The notes under the pieces were generated by a model. The model saw only the letters and a program-made list of their open reading frames with translations. It ran no database searches and was not told the origin of the DNA. Below are positions 42,596 through 52,404 of a DNA stretch of 64,000 nt, piece by piece. This stretch comes from Fibrobacter sp. (lineage in GTDB: Bacteria > Fibrobacterota > Fibrobacteria > Fibrobacterales > Fibrobacteraceae). The DNA lies in NCBI GenBank assembly GCA_017412605.1, contig JAFPWY010000009.1:1-64000 (forward strand), read 5' to 3'. The position numbers and the translations under genes were made by a program. Each line of letters opens with the position of its first letter. The stretch's first letter is position 1.

Positions 42596-42714
42596 AGTGA
42601 AAATCCTTATTATAATAATTGATGATTGATGATGGATAATTGATGATTTTTTAGTTTGGCGGCTTCGCCGCAATTTTTTTAATTATCAATCATCCATTAT
42701 TCATTATCCATTAA
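42596..42714 (-). repeat. Intergenic inverted-minisatellite element D
   Basis: Left arm units gatgattgatgatggataat, central GCGGC-TTC-GCCGC hairpin (about 42660-42672), right arm atcaatcatccattattcattatcc complementary to the left. Same design as elements A-C with a third unit sequence. Lies between trpE and trpGD. Confidence 0.7.
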
Positions 42715-44163
42715 TTATCGATCCCCCTCCAGTACGGCTCTGATTGCTCCGAGCTTTTCGTTCGTTTCTTCAAATTCGCGGTCGGCATTCGAGGCCGCGA
42801 CAATGCCACCACCGGCCTGCAGGCTGATGGTCTTACCCTGCTTGAGGCAGCAACGGATAGCGATGCAGAAATCCAAGTCGCCGTCGGATTCCATGTAGCC
42901 CACCGCACCGGCGTAGAAGCGGCGCTTGACCTTTTCAAGGCCAGAGAGGATCTCAATCGCACTGATCTTCGGAGCGCCGCTCACCGTGCCTGCCGGGAAG
43001 CTGGAGCGCAGCACTTCGATGGCCTTCTTGTTCTTTGCCACACGTCCCTGCACGTCAGAGACCAGGTGAATCACGTGGCTGAACTTTTCGCATTCCATAT
43101 ACTTGGTGGTTTCCACCGTACCGGCTTCACAGACGCGGCCGAGATCGTTACGGGCCAGGTCCACGAGCATCAAGTGTTCGGCGCGTTCCTTCGGGTCACC
43201 CTTCAGGTTCTTCATCAAGGCTTCGTCTTCCACGTCATCCTTGCCGCGGCGGCGAGTGCCTGCAATCGGGTGAATCGTAGCGATACCGTCACGCACGCGC
43301 ACCAAGCTCTCCGGCGATGCACCGATAAACTGGTGCGTACCGTAATCGAGGAAGAACATGTACGGAGACGGGTTCACCGTGCGGAGGCGGCGGTAAATGT
43401 CGAGCGCTTCGATGTCGCTTGCAAATTGGATGCGGCGAGAAGGCACTGCCTGCACGATGTTGCCGGCGATGATATGCTTCTGCAATGCCTCGACCTTTTC
43501 GGTGTATTCCTTGCGGGACTGTTCCAGGTCGGTCATCGTGATGCCCTTGCCGTACTGCTGTTCCGGGGCGAGGTAGCTGAAATCGAGGTCAGCAAGGCGA
43601 GCCTTCACGCGTTCGATGGCAGCCTTCAGGTCAATCTGGTGTTCTTCGTAGTTCAGGGCGAACAGGTGAAGCTTTTCGGTAAAGTGGTCGAATACGATGT
43701 AGATGTGGCCCACCAGAAATTCAGCTTCGGGAATGTTGAGTTCGTCGACCTGCGGGGCAAGGCGAATCGTATCGCAACGGGCACAGAATTCATAACCGAG
43801 GTAGCCCACGCCCGAAGAGGGAATAGGAATCTGGTTAGGCGGCACCGTATTTTCGGCAGAGATCAGCGTGAGGGCGTCGAGAATGTCTCCTTCGCCTTCC
43901 TTGAGGAACGTGCTTTCCTTGCCGTCGATGATGATGCTCACGTCCTTCTCGTTCTGGCGCAGACGGAAGCCTTCGTCCACCATCAAGGTAGAGTAGCGGC
44001 TACGGCCGTGCGAGAAGCTCGCCGATTCGAAGATGGCCTTCGCGCCAAGCTTCTTGCCGAGCGAAAACGGGGTGTAACGTTCACCGGGCAGCGCCACGTA
44101 GATGCTGTCGGTACGGGGTTCGTAGTTAGGACTTTCCGTAATGTGCTTTGTTGCGGTTGTCAT
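42715..44163 (-). CDS. trpE: Anthranilate synthase component I
   Basis: 482 residues. Chorismate-binding enzyme making anthranilate with TrpG. Seen: a tryptophan-feedback region (IFESASFSHGRSRYS), NIVQAVPSRR, NPSPYMFFLD, ASPESLVRV, IAGTRRRG, EHLMLVDLARNDLGRV, FPAGTVSGAPK, and the C-terminal ...QAGGGIVAASNADREFEE. AGAGGATAAC precedes ATG 44163. First gene of its unit, under the attenuator at 44247-44419. Confidence 0.96.
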   Translation of the reverse strand: MTTATKHITESPNYEPRTDSIYVALPGERYTPFSLGKKLGAKAIFESASFSHGRSRYSTLMVDEGFRLRQNEKDVSIIIDGKESTFLKEGEGDILDALTLISAENTVPPNQIPIPSSGVGYLGYEFCARCDTIRLAPQVDELNIPEAEFLVGHIYIVFDHFTEKLHLFALNYEEHQIDLKAAIERVKARLADLDFSYLAPEQQYGKGITMTDLEQSRKEYTEKVEALQKHIIAGNIVQAVPSRRIQFASDIEALDIYRRLRTVNPSPYMFFLDYGTHQFIGASPESLVRVRDGIATIHPIAGTRRRGKDDVEDEALMKNLKGDPKERAEHLMLVDLARNDLGRVCEAGTVETTKYMECEKFSHVIHLVSDVQGRVAKNKKAIEVLRSSFPAGTVSGAPKISAIEILSGLEKVKRRFYAGAVGYMESDGDLDFCIAIRCCLKQGKTISLQAGGGIVAASNADREFEETNEKLGAIRAVLEGDR

Positions 44164-44246
44164 GTTATCCTCTGGTTTAAAAATTCGTTTGCCTTTTTCG
44201 TTTCGGGTTCCGCAAAGGCTTTTTTGTCCCGGAGGATTTCGTTTTA

Positions 44247-44283
44247 AGCAAAAAAGGAAGGCCTCCGTGAGTCCGGAAGCCTT
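44247..44283 (-). terminator. Trp attenuator terminator before trpE
   Basis: 10-bp stem (44258-44267 with 44274-44283), then CCTTTTTTG on the minus strand. One pair is G-U only in the minus-strand RNA. The loop side can pair with the leader segment at 44314-44322 to form an antiterminator. Confidence 0.85.
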
Positions 44284-44327
44284 TGCTTAAAATCTTGGGT
44301 GATTTGCTACAAATACCGGGCTCTATG

Positions 44328-44384
44328 TCAGAGTCCGCGCCACCAACGACGGTTAAGGGTTGCACTTGTTGCGTAAATCATCAT
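44328..44384 (-). CDS. trpL: Trp leader peptide before trpE
   Basis: 18 codons: MMIYATSATLNRRWWRGL, stop TGA. Two adjacent Trp codons precede the pause hairpin. Same length and layout as the leader before trpB, though the sequences differ, so both trp units are set by charged tRNA-Trp. The first ATG coincides with the predicted transcript start. Confidence 0.9.
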   Translation of the reverse strand: MMIYATSATLNRRWWRGL

Positions 44385-44390
44385 GGCCCA

Positions 44391-44419
44391 AAAATATCTA
44401 TCAATAATCCGGTTGTCAA
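44391..44419 (-). promoter_or_regulatory. Promoter of the trpE unit
   Basis: On the minus strand a perfect TTGACA (44414-44419), 17-nt spacer, TATTTT (44391-44396). Predicted start about 44384. The remaining 44420-44511 holds only a weak U-rich hairpin after nadE. Confidence 0.75.
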
Positions 44420-44511
44420 GGGGTTACTTCAAAAAAAGTTCTTTTTTTCAAGAAAACGAGAACATAATATATATCTAATGGCACCACCAAAAATACGTTG
44501 ATAAAGGCAAA

Positions 44512-46443
44512 TCACCTCGACCAATCGTCAAACGAAGCGTCACTGGGCATGCGCCAATCGGCACGCGGGGACAGCGAGATGGTTCCCACCTTCGGGCCAT
44601 CCGGGATGCAACTACGCTTGAACTGTTGCGTAAAGAAACGACGCACGAAAACGGCAAGAGCCTTTTCCAATTCCCCGTCAGTGAATCGGCCTGCAAAGGC
44701 ATACTTGGCGAGGAACAGGAGCTTTTGAGGCGGAGCACCGTATTTCACGAAATGGTACAGGAAGAAATCGTGAATTTCGTAGGCACCCAGGATGCTCTCG
44801 GTCTTTTGCGCAATTTGTCCGTTGGGAGCGGCAGGCAAAAGTTCCGGAGAAACCGGAGTGTCCAAAATATCCTTGAGCACAGTCCTAAGCGCAGCATCGG
44901 AACGGCCTGCATACCAATCCACAATATGGCGCACGAGCGTCTTGGGGACATCGCAGTTGACAGCGTACATCGACATGTGATCGGCATTGTAAGTGCTCCA
45001 CCCGAGCGCAATTTCGGAGAGGTCTCCCGTGCCAATAACAATTCCGCCCTCGCTGTTCGCGACATCCATCAGTATTTGGGTGCGTTCCCTAGCCTGGACG
45101 TTTTCGTAAGTCACGTTAAAAACCTTCGGATCGTGCCCAATATCGGCAAAATGCAATTGACAGGCATTGCGGATATCGACCGTTCTGAGTTCCACGCCCA
45201 AAAGTTCCGCAAGTACCACCGCATTATTCTTTGTACGCCTCGTGGTTCCAAACCCGGGCATCGTGAGCGCAAGGATTTCGTTGGCAGGGCGCTTGAGCAA
45301 CTTGAACGTTTCCGCGACAACGAGCAAAGCCAAGGTCGAATCGAGGCCGCCAGAAAGTCCGATGACGGCACGCTTACTATGTGACGCCTCGAGACGCTTT
45401 GCAAGCCCTGCGCACTGGATGTTGAAAATCTCGGTGCAGGATAGATCCCTAGTCTCAAGGTTTCCCGGCACAAAAGGCGCCGGCGAGACAAAGCGGAACT
45501 TGAGCGATTCAACCGGACGTAAATTTTCAATCGTGGCGGCACGGGCATAGACCTCCCGGCCGTCAAAGTCCTGGAAGGAACCTTCGCTTAGACGCTGCAT
45601 GTTCAGTCGATCGGCATCGACATCGGCATAAATAATTTCTGTTTCGCGGGAAAACGGCTTGTTTTCGGCCAGCATGCTACCATTTTCGGCAATCATCAAA
45701 TGGCCGCTAAAAACCATATCCGTCGTCGATTCATGTACGCCAGCCGAAGAATACACGTAGGCAGCCATGCAGCGTGCCGACTGGTTCAGCACCAGGTTAC
45801 GTCGGTAATCCTGCTTGCCCACCAACGCATCGCTCGCGGAAAGGTTTACAATGACATTGGCCCCGGCAAAAGCAAGCTCGCCGCTAGGCGGCGCCGGAGT
45901 CCACAAATCTTCGCAAAGTTCCACGCCCACGCGGACCTCGGAACCAGAACCTTTCACCGTAATAAAATTCGTCACCGGGACATCGCCCGCCCCTTCGATA
46001 CAGCAAAGGACCGGATGCCCGTCAGCACCGCCCCGCAACAAGTCTCGGCCACTCGAAAAATGGCGTTTTTCGTAGAACTCGCGCTGGTTCGGCAAATGAA
46101 TCTTGGGCGTTACCGCAACCACCTTGCCTCGCTGCAAAAAAGCGGCACAATTATAAAGACGGCCAAACATCCGAAGCGGAAGCCCTACGGCAATAACCGC
46201 GTCCGACTCTTCGAACGCCTTTGCGATTTTCAGTAGCGAATCCAAGCTATTCCTGAGCAAAAGTTCCTGATGGAACAAATCGCTGCAAGTGTATCCCGTA
46301 ATGCTGAGTTCAGGGAACACGACAAAAGCCGCCCCGTTGGAAACAGCGGCAGCGGCACTTTTAATAATCTCTTCGGTATTGTAGGCGGTATCGGCCACCC
46401 GCAAACGCGGAGAGACACACGCAAAACGATAAAATCCAAACAT
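44512..46443 (-). CDS. nadE: Glutamine-dependent NAD+ synthetase
   Basis: 643 residues, two domains. N-terminal nitrilase-type glutaminase with Glu (FPELSITGY), Lys (TPKIHLPN) and Cys (GVELCEDLW). C-terminal synthetase with the ATP loop GLSGGLDSTLALLV, plus GTGDLSEIALGWSTYNADHMSMY. Converts deamido-NAD to NAD with glutamine nitrogen. It starts 12 nt after the gltD stop, so it should share the gltB sigma54 promoter, tying NAD formation to glutamine/glutamate supply. Confidence 0.95.
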   Translation of the reverse strand: MFGFYRFACVSPRLRVADTAYNTEEIIKSAAAAVSNGAAFVVFPELSITGYTCSDLFHQELLLRNSLDSLLKIAKAFEESDAVIAVGLPLRMFGRLYNCAAFLQRGKVVAVTPKIHLPNQREFYEKRHFSSGRDLLRGGADGHPVLCCIEGAGDVPVTNFITVKGSGSEVRVGVELCEDLWTPAPPSGELAFAGANVIVNLSASDALVGKQDYRRNLVLNQSARCMAAYVYSSAGVHESTTDMVFSGHLMIAENGSMLAENKPFSRETEIIYADVDADRLNMQRLSEGSFQDFDGREVYARAATIENLRPVESLKFRFVSPAPFVPGNLETRDLSCTEIFNIQCAGLAKRLEASHSKRAVIGLSGGLDSTLALLVVAETFKLLKRPANEILALTMPGFGTTRRTKNNAVVLAELLGVELRTVDIRNACQLHFADIGHDPKVFNVTYENVQARERTQILMDVANSEGGIVIGTGDLSEIALGWSTYNADHMSMYAVNCDVPKTLVRHIVDWYAGRSDAALRTVLKDILDTPVSPELLPAAPNGQIAQKTESILGAYEIHDFFLYHFVKYGAPPQKLLFLAKYAFAGRFTDGELEKALAVFVRRFFTQQFKRSCIPDGPKVGTISLSPRADWRMPSDASFDDWSR

Positions 46444-46455
46444 GAGAAAGATATG

Positions 46456-47817
46456 TTAGAGTCTGCTTACCTTCGCGCGAGCGTCGGCCATGGCACGGAC
46501 AACAAGCGAGGCTCCGTTCGCACAGTCACCCACCGCGTGGATATGGCGTTCGGGTTCAGCGATAATCGCCGTACGCGGGGTCAGCTTAAGTCCGAGATCG
46601 TTCACGATGCCTTCGGCAGGAACGCCGGTGAAGCCCATCGCGAGCACAACAAGGTCAGCCTCGATGATTTCCGTCGTATTCGGGACCTCGTTCGGCTTGA
46701 GCGGTTTGCCTTGCGGGGACATTTCCCAGTCGACCTTCACCACTTCGACACCGGCCACGTGACCGTCCTTCACAATGAACTGCTTGGACGAAACATTCCA
46801 GCGGCGTTCACCGCCTTCATGCTGGGCATAGCTCGTACGCAGCACGTAAGCCCAATCGGGCCACGGCGTCGACGGAGAACGGGTCTCGGGCGGCTTCGGC
46901 ATAAATTCCACCTGCAGTACGCTTGCGCAGCCTTCGCGGATGGATTTGCCCACACAGTCGTTACCCGTATCGCCTCCGCCGATAATCAAGACTTTCTTGC
47001 CCTTGGCACTGAAGCGCTCGGGATTCGTTTCGCCGGGTCTGTTCGCCCCATGCAAGAAATCAAGCGCAAGGAAAATGCCTTCGGCTTCGCGGCCAGGGAT
47101 TTTTAGGTCACGGGCGTTCGGAGTACCGATGGCAAGGATGACCTCATCATAGTTCTTGCGGATATATTCCGCCGAAATGTCCTTGCCGATTTCGGTATTG
47201 CACACAAACTTGATACCGGCTGCTTCGAGAAGCGCTACACGGCGGTCGATGATGGACTTGTCGAGTTTCCAGTTCGGGATGCCGTAACGGAGAAGCCCGC
47301 CCACCTTCGGATTCTTTTCGTAGACCGTCACCGCGTAACCCTTGCGGCGAAGCGCCTCGGCAGCGTACAGGCCCGAAGGACCCGAGCCGATGACCGCAGC
47401 AGTCTTTCCGTTAGGTTCTGCAGACGGGAGCTTTACCAGGCCCTGCTCATAGGCAGATTCGATAATAAATTTTTCAATCTGGCGGACCATCACCGGATCG
47501 TCATGGACATTGCCGGTGCAAGCGGATTCGCAAAGCGCCGGGCAGACGCGTCCCGTGAATTCCGGGAAAAACGCCGTCTTGCTGATGACATCGTAGGCAC
47601 GTTCCAGATTGCCAATGGCCACGGCCGCGTTGAATTCGGGGACCAAGTTCCCGAGCGGGCAGCCCGCACCATGGCAGAACGGGATGCCGCACGTATGGCA
47701 GCGGCCCGCCTGGTTGATGACCTCAATCGAAGTGAGCTTGCGCTCGACTTCCTTATTGTCCTTGACGCGCTCTTCGACAGGGCGGTAGATATCTTGAATT
47801 CGGGTTACTTGTTCCAT
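46456..47817 (-). CDS. gltD: Glutamate synthase small subunit
   Basis: 453 residues. N-terminal iron-sulfur region CHTCGIPFCHGAGCPLGN and CPALCESACTGN; FAD site IGSGPSGLYAAEAL; NADPH site IIGGGDTGNDCVG; C-terminal AVGDCANGASLVVRAM. Passes electrons from NADPH to GltB. It starts 7 nt after gltB. Confidence 0.96.
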   Translation of the reverse strand: MEQVTRIQDIYRPVEERVKDNKEVERKLTSIEVINQAGRCHTCGIPFCHGAGCPLGNLVPEFNAAVAIGNLERAYDVISKTAFFPEFTGRVCPALCESACTGNVHDDPVMVRQIEKFIIESAYEQGLVKLPSAEPNGKTAAVIGSGPSGLYAAEALRRKGYAVTVYEKNPKVGGLLRYGIPNWKLDKSIIDRRVALLEAAGIKFVCNTEIGKDISAEYIRKNYDEVILAIGTPNARDLKIPGREAEGIFLALDFLHGANRPGETNPERFSAKGKKVLIIGGGDTGNDCVGKSIREGCASVLQVEFMPKPPETRSPSTPWPDWAYVLRTSYAQHEGGERRWNVSSKQFIVKDGHVAGVEVVKVDWEMSPQGKPLKPNEVPNTTEIIEADLVVLAMGFTGVPAEGIVNDLGLKLTPRTAIIAEPERHIHAVGDCANGASLVVRAMADARAKVSRL

Positions 47818-47824
47818 AGAGACC

Positions 47825-50800
47825 TCATCCCTTCTTTGCCAAAGCGTTACGGTAATCGATCGGGAATATCTTCACAAACTTCGGACGTTCGCAGTTCCAG
47901 TTTTCAAGGATACGCTTGCCCTTCTCGCTACCCGTAGCGTCCACATGCTGCTGGATAATATCCATCAGTTCCTTTTCGCTTTCGGTACCGGGGAGCACGC
48001 TTTCCAAGTCAGCGGAATCCACATTGCAGCTCAGGTCGAAATGACCCGTTTCGTCGTACACGTAGGCAAATCCGCCCGTCATACCGGCAGCGAAGTTCAC
48101 ACCCACACGACCGAGCACGACCACACGGCCACCCGTCATGTATTCGCAACCGTGGTCACCCACGCCTTCGCTCACCAGGAGCATACCGGAGTTACGGATG
48201 CCGAAGCGTTCGCCGGCGAGACCGTTGATGAAGATCTTGCCGCTCGTTCCGCCGTAACCGATGACGTTACCGGCAATGACGTTCTCTTCGGCCTTGAACG
48301 AGGCGTTGTGCGGCGGACGTACGATAATCTTTCCGCCCGAAAGGCCCTTGCCCATAAAATCGTTCGCTTCGCCTTCGAGGTCGAGCGTGACACCCGGAGC
48401 AAGGAAGGCACCGAAGCTCTGGCCCGCGACACCCTGAAGGTGAATCTTGATGGTATCTTCGGGGAGACCCTTCACGCCGAAGTGTTCGTCCACTTCGCCA
48501 GAAAGTTCCGTACCCACCGTACGGTCGGTGTTGTGCACCACCGTGCAAAGTTCCACCGGAGCACCGCTCTTGAGCGAGTCGCTTACGAACGGGAGTATTT
48601 CGCGACGGTCGAAGTTTTCGAGAGCTTCCTTCACGTAATTCTTATCGAATGACTTGACGCCGCCTTCGACAGTCTGGAAGATCTTGCTGAAGTCAAGGTG
48701 CTTGGCCTTGTAGAATTCAATGGCGGAATCCTTCTCGAGGAGGTCGCTACGGCCGCAGGCTTCTTCGAGGGAATGCAGGCCGAGGCTGGCGAGGATTTCG
48801 CGGACTTCGTCGGCGATGAAGAAGAGGAAGTTTTCCACGTATTCGGGCTTGCCGGCAAAGCGCTTGCGGTAAGCGGCATCCTGCGTAGCGATACCCATGG
48901 GGCACTGGTTCGTATGGCACTTGCGGTCCATCACGCAACCGAGGCTTACCAGCAGGTTGGTAGCAAAGCCGAATTCTTCGGCACCGAGGAGGGCTGCCAC
49001 CACGATGTCGCGACCCGTCTTGAGCTGGCCATCGACCTGGAGCTTGATGCGGCCACGCAAATCGTTGAGCACGAGCGTCTGTTCCGCTTCGGCAATACCG
49101 AGTTCCCAAGGAAGGCCGGCATGCTTGATGGAAGTGAGCGGAGATGCGCCCGTACCGCCATCGTGACCGGAAATCAGCACCACGTCGGCATGGGCCTTAG
49201 CCACACCCGCGGCAATCGTACCCACGCCCACTTCAGACACGAGCTTCACCGAGACACGGGCCTTCGGGTTCGAGTTGCGCAAGTCGTAAATGAGCTGTGC
49301 CAAGTCTTCAATGGAGTAAATATCATGATGCGGCGGCGGAGAAATCAGCGAGACGTTCGGAATGCTGTGACGGATGCGGGCCACAAATTCGTTCACCTTG
49401 TGGGCCGGCAGCTGGCCGCCCTCACCGGGCTTCGCTCCCTGCGCCATCTTGATCTGCAAATCCTTTGCATGGCGCAGGTAGTCGATCGTGACGCCAAAGC
49501 GTCCCGATGCCACCTGACGGATGGCAGAACTGCGGATATCTCCGTTAGCAGCCGGAGTATCGCGGTCGGGGTCTTCACCACCTTCACCGCAGTTGCTCAT
49601 GGCGCCGATGCGGTTCATCGCAATGGCAATCGTCTCGTGGGCTTCTGGGCTCAAAGAGCCAAGGCTCATGGCGCCCGCCACGAAGTGCTTCAAAATCGAT
49701 TCGCGGCTTTCGACTTCGGAAATATCGATCGGGGTCGTTTCCTTGAACTTGAAGAGTCCGCGCAAAGTCGCCTGACGTTCGGACTGGTCGTTGATGAGCT
49801 TGCTGTAAACCTTGAACTTTTCGTAATCGCTGCCCTGCACGGCCTGGCGGAAAGCAGCCAGGGACTGCGGAGTCCAAAGGTGCTTCTCCCCTTCCTTGCG
49901 GAAGGCATACTGGCCACCCGACTGCAGCACGCGACTGGCGTCGGCAAAGGCGATTTTCTGACGGTCGTTGACTTCGCAGGCAATTTCCTCGAGTCCGATA
50001 CCTTCGATACGGCTTGCGGTACCCGGCAGGAACTTTTCCACGAGTTCGTGGTTCAGGCCGACGGCTTCGAAAATCTGGGCGCTGCGGTAGCTGCGGAGCG
50101 TCGAGATACCCATCTTGCTCATGATCTTGAGGAGGCCCTTGTCCACAGCCTTCACGTAGTTTGCAGCAGCCGTCACCGGGTCGACATCCAGGTCGCCGGT
50201 GTGGCACATGTTGGTAATGGTTTCAAAAGCGAGGTACGGGTTGATGACCGTCGCGCCAAAACCGAGGAGGAGAGCAAAGTGCATCACTTCGCGGACTTCA
50301 CCGCTCTGCACGATCAAGCCGATTTCGGGACGGACGCCCGCTTCCACCAGGGCACGGTTCACGCTAGCCGTCGCCAAGAGCGAAGGTATAGGCACATAGC
50401 CCCAGTCAATGTTCTTGTCCGAAAGCACGATGATATCGTACTTGTCGTTCACCGCACGCACGGCATCGCCGGCGAGGTTCTGCAAAGCAGCTTCCAGCAC
50501 TTCGCCGTTTCCGCCGAGCGGGAACTGCATCTTGAGCACCTTCGCCTTGAAGGCCTTGTCGCCAATGTTTTCAAAGCGGCGGATTTCGTCTTCGGTCACG
50601 ATCGGGCGCGGAATCTTAATGAGGTGCGCCTGTTCCGGAGTTTCTTCGAGGATGTTGCCGTGGTTGCCGATGTAGGTCGTCAAGCTCATCACGAGCTCTT
50701 CACGGATCGGGTCAATCGGCGGGTTCGTCACCTGGGCGAACAGCTGCTTGAAGTAGTTGAACAGCGGCTGCGGCTTGTCCGAAAGCACGGCAAGCGCGGC

Positions 50801-52243
50801 ATCGTTACCCATGGAGCCAATCGGCTCGGCACCGTTCTTGGCCATCGGCTGCAAGATGATGGAAAGGTCTTCGGCAGAATAGCCAAAGCGTTTCTGCTGC
50901 ACCAGGATGTCTTCCGGGACATCGGACGGGTTGATTTCGCTGAAGAGGCCGCGGACGCTCATCTTGTTCTCGGCAACCCAGCGGCGGTAAGGCTTGGCTC
51001 TCGCCACCTGCGCCTTCATTTCGGCGTTCTTCAAGATACGGTGGTTTTCGAGGTCGAGGTAGATGATCTCGCCGGGTTTGAGGCGGCCCTTTTCTTCCAC
51101 CTCGTCATCGCGGAGGTCGAGCACACCCGTTTCGGAGGCCATCACGAAAAGACCGTCTTTACATAAAGTGTAACGTGCCGGACGGAGGCCGTTGCGGTCG
51201 AGGATCGCACCCGCATTCACGCCATCGCTGAACGCCACGGCGGCAGGGCCATCCCACGGTTCCATAAGCATGGATTCGTATTCGAAGAAGCCACGCACGT
51301 CGCGGCCGAGGTAATGCTTCTTGCCCCAGGCCTGCGGCATGAGCATCATCATCGCATGCGGGAGGCTACGACCTGCTGCGACGAGGAGCTCAAACATATT
51401 GTCCAAGCTGGCGGAGTCGCTCTGGCCCGGCATCACGAGCGGAAGGAGTTTCGGCATGTCATCGCCGATAATCCCGCTCTTCAGGTACGGCTCGCGGGCG
51501 CGGAGGCTGTTCAGGTTACCACGTAGCGTGTTGATTTCGCCGTTGTGCGCAAGGTAGCGGAACGGGTGCGCAAGCTGCCAGGTCGGGAATGTGTTGGTAG
51601 AGTAGCGCTGGTGAACAAGGGCAAGCGGGCTTTCAAAGTCAAGGTCGTTCAAATCCTTATAGAAGCCTTCAATCTGGCTTGCCAGCAACAGACCCTTATA
51701 AACAATGCTACGGCGGCTGCAGCTGCAGACATAGACACCCTTGCAAGCCTTCTCGATCAGGCGGCGGATCACGTAAAGCTTGATGTCGAAAGCGGAATCG
51801 TTTTCAAACTTGGAACCGTCGAAGAATGCCTGGCGGATATGCGGCAAGGTTTCGCGGGCAGTGCGGCCGATAGAAGAGGAATCGACGGGAACCTCGCGGA
51901 AGTTCACGACAGGAACACCCTCGGATTCGGCGATGCGCTTGATTTCCGCATCGAAGGCTGTCGCCTCGAGCGTATTCTCGACGAAGAACATAGCCACGCC
52001 ATAGCGTTCCGGCAAATCCACACAAACCTTGCGGAAGAACTTGTGTGGCATAGAAAGCAAAAGACCCGCACCGTCACCGGTTTCCGGGTCTCCACCTGCT
52101 GCGCCACGATGCATCAGCCTCTTAAGGACAGTAATGCCCTGCAGCACAATCTGGTGCGAGGCGATATTATTTACATTGGCAACAAGACCGACACCGCAGG
52201 CGTCATGTTCGTTGGCCGGATCGTAAAGAGCTTGAGCGTGCAT
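47825..52243 (-). CDS. gltB: Glutamate synthase large subunit
   Basis: 1472 residues from ATG 52243 (AAGGA 6 nt upstream); a frame extension to 52282 lacks a ribosome site. Short propeptide, then the catalytic Cys of the class II glutaminase (HDACGVGLVANVNN, Cys at about 16). Central domain, FMN barrel (GEGGEDPDR, GGTGASPLTSIKHAG), 3Fe-4S cysteines (CVMDRKCHTNQCPMG), C-terminal glycine-rich beta-helix (GYGGTSGKIFINGLAGERFG). Makes glutamate from glutamine and 2-oxoglutarate. First gene of gltB-gltD-nadE, driven by a consensus sigma54 promoter. Confidence 0.97.
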   Translation of the reverse strand: MHAQALYDPANEHDACGVGLVANVNNIASHQIVLQGITVLKRLMHRGAAGGDPETGDGAGLLLSMPHKFFRKVCVDLPERYGVAMFFVENTLEATAFDAEIKRIAESEGVPVVNFREVPVDSSSIGRTARETLPHIRQAFFDGSKFENDSAFDIKLYVIRRLIEKACKGVYVCSCSRRSIVYKGLLLASQIEGFYKDLNDLDFESPLALVHQRYSTNTFPTWQLAHPFRYLAHNGEINTLRGNLNSLRAREPYLKSGIIGDDMPKLLPLVMPGQSDSASLDNMFELLVAAGRSLPHAMMMLMPQAWGKKHYLGRDVRGFFEYESMLMEPWDGPAAVAFSDGVNAGAILDRNGLRPARYTLCKDGLFVMASETGVLDLRDDEVEEKGRLKPGEIIYLDLENHRILKNAEMKAQVARAKPYRRWVAENKMSVRGLFSEINPSDVPEDILVQQKRFGYSAEDLSIILQPMAKNGAEPIGSMGNDAALAVLSDKPQPLFNYFKQLFAQVTNPPIDPIREELVMSLTTYIGNHGNILEETPEQAHLIKIPRPIVTEDEIRRFENIGDKAFKAKVLKMQFPLGGNGEVLEAALQNLAGDAVRAVNDKYDIIVLSDKNIDWGYVPIPSLLATASVNRALVEAGVRPEIGLIVQSGEVREVMHFALLLGFGATVINPYLAFETITNMCHTGDLDVDPVTAAANYVKAVDKGLLKIMSKMGISTLRSYRSAQIFEAVGLNHELVEKFLPGTASRIEGIGLEEIACEVNDRQKIAFADASRVLQSGGQYAFRKEGEKHLWTPQSLAAFRQAVQGSDYEKFKVYSKLINDQSERQATLRGLFKFKETTPIDISEVESRESILKHFVAGAMSLGSLSPEAHETIAIAMNRIGAMSNCGEGGEDPDRDTPAANGDIRSSAIRQVASGRFGVTIDYLRHAKDLQIKMAQGAKPGEGGQLPAHKVNEFVARIRHSIPNVSLISPPPHHDIYSIEDLAQLIYDLRNSNPKARVSVKLVSEVGVGTIAAGVAKAHADVVLISGHDGGTGASPLTSIKHAGLPWELGIAEAEQTLVLNDLRGRIKLQVDGQLKTGRDIVVAALLGAEEFGFATNLLVSLGCVMDRKCHTNQCPMGIATQDAAYRKRFAGKPEYVENFLFFIADEVREILASLGLHSLEEACGRSDLLEKDSAIEFYKAKHLDFSKIFQTVEGGVKSFDKNYVKEALENFDRREILPFVSDSLKSGAPVELCTVVHNTDRTVGTELSGEVDEHFGVKGLPEDTIKIHLQGVAGQSFGAFLAPGVTLDLEGEANDFMGKGLSGGKIIVRPPHNASFKAEENVIAGNVIGYGGTSGKIFINGLAGERFGIRNSGMLLVSEGVGDHGCEYMTGGRVVVLGRVGVNFAAGMTGGFAYVYDETGHFDLSCNVDSADLESVLPGTESEKELMDIIQQHVDATGSEKGKRILENWNCERPKFVKIFPIDYRNALAKKG

Positions 52244-52302
52244 ATAAATCCTTTCTTCGTTTCGCGCAACCACGCGCGACATTTATTTTTGCGAACAAGG
52301 AT

Positions 52303-52319
52303 TGCAAAATCCGTGCCAA
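52303..52319 (-). promoter_or_regulatory. Sigma54 promoter of gltB
   Basis: On the minus strand TTGGCACGGATTTTGCA, a full match to TTGGCACG-N4-TTGCA, with GG-N10-GC. Predicted start about 52292, about 49 nt before the gltB ATG. Confidence 0.9.
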
Positions 52320-52404
52320 ACGGGGGAAAACCGCTCCAAAAAATGAAAAAGCGGAAATAAAATGTAAAAAACAGGCTTTTTGCTCGTTTAAAGCCCACGA
52401 CATA

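Noticed and set aside
48698-51166. 822-codon frame on the plus strand inside gltB
   Set aside because: Antisense shadow of gltB, produced by high-GC codon use; the gltB frame has all family motifs.
51159-51173. TTACA-N5-TGTAA inside gltB
   Set aside because: A single site within a conserved coding region, without partner or promoter; probably chance.
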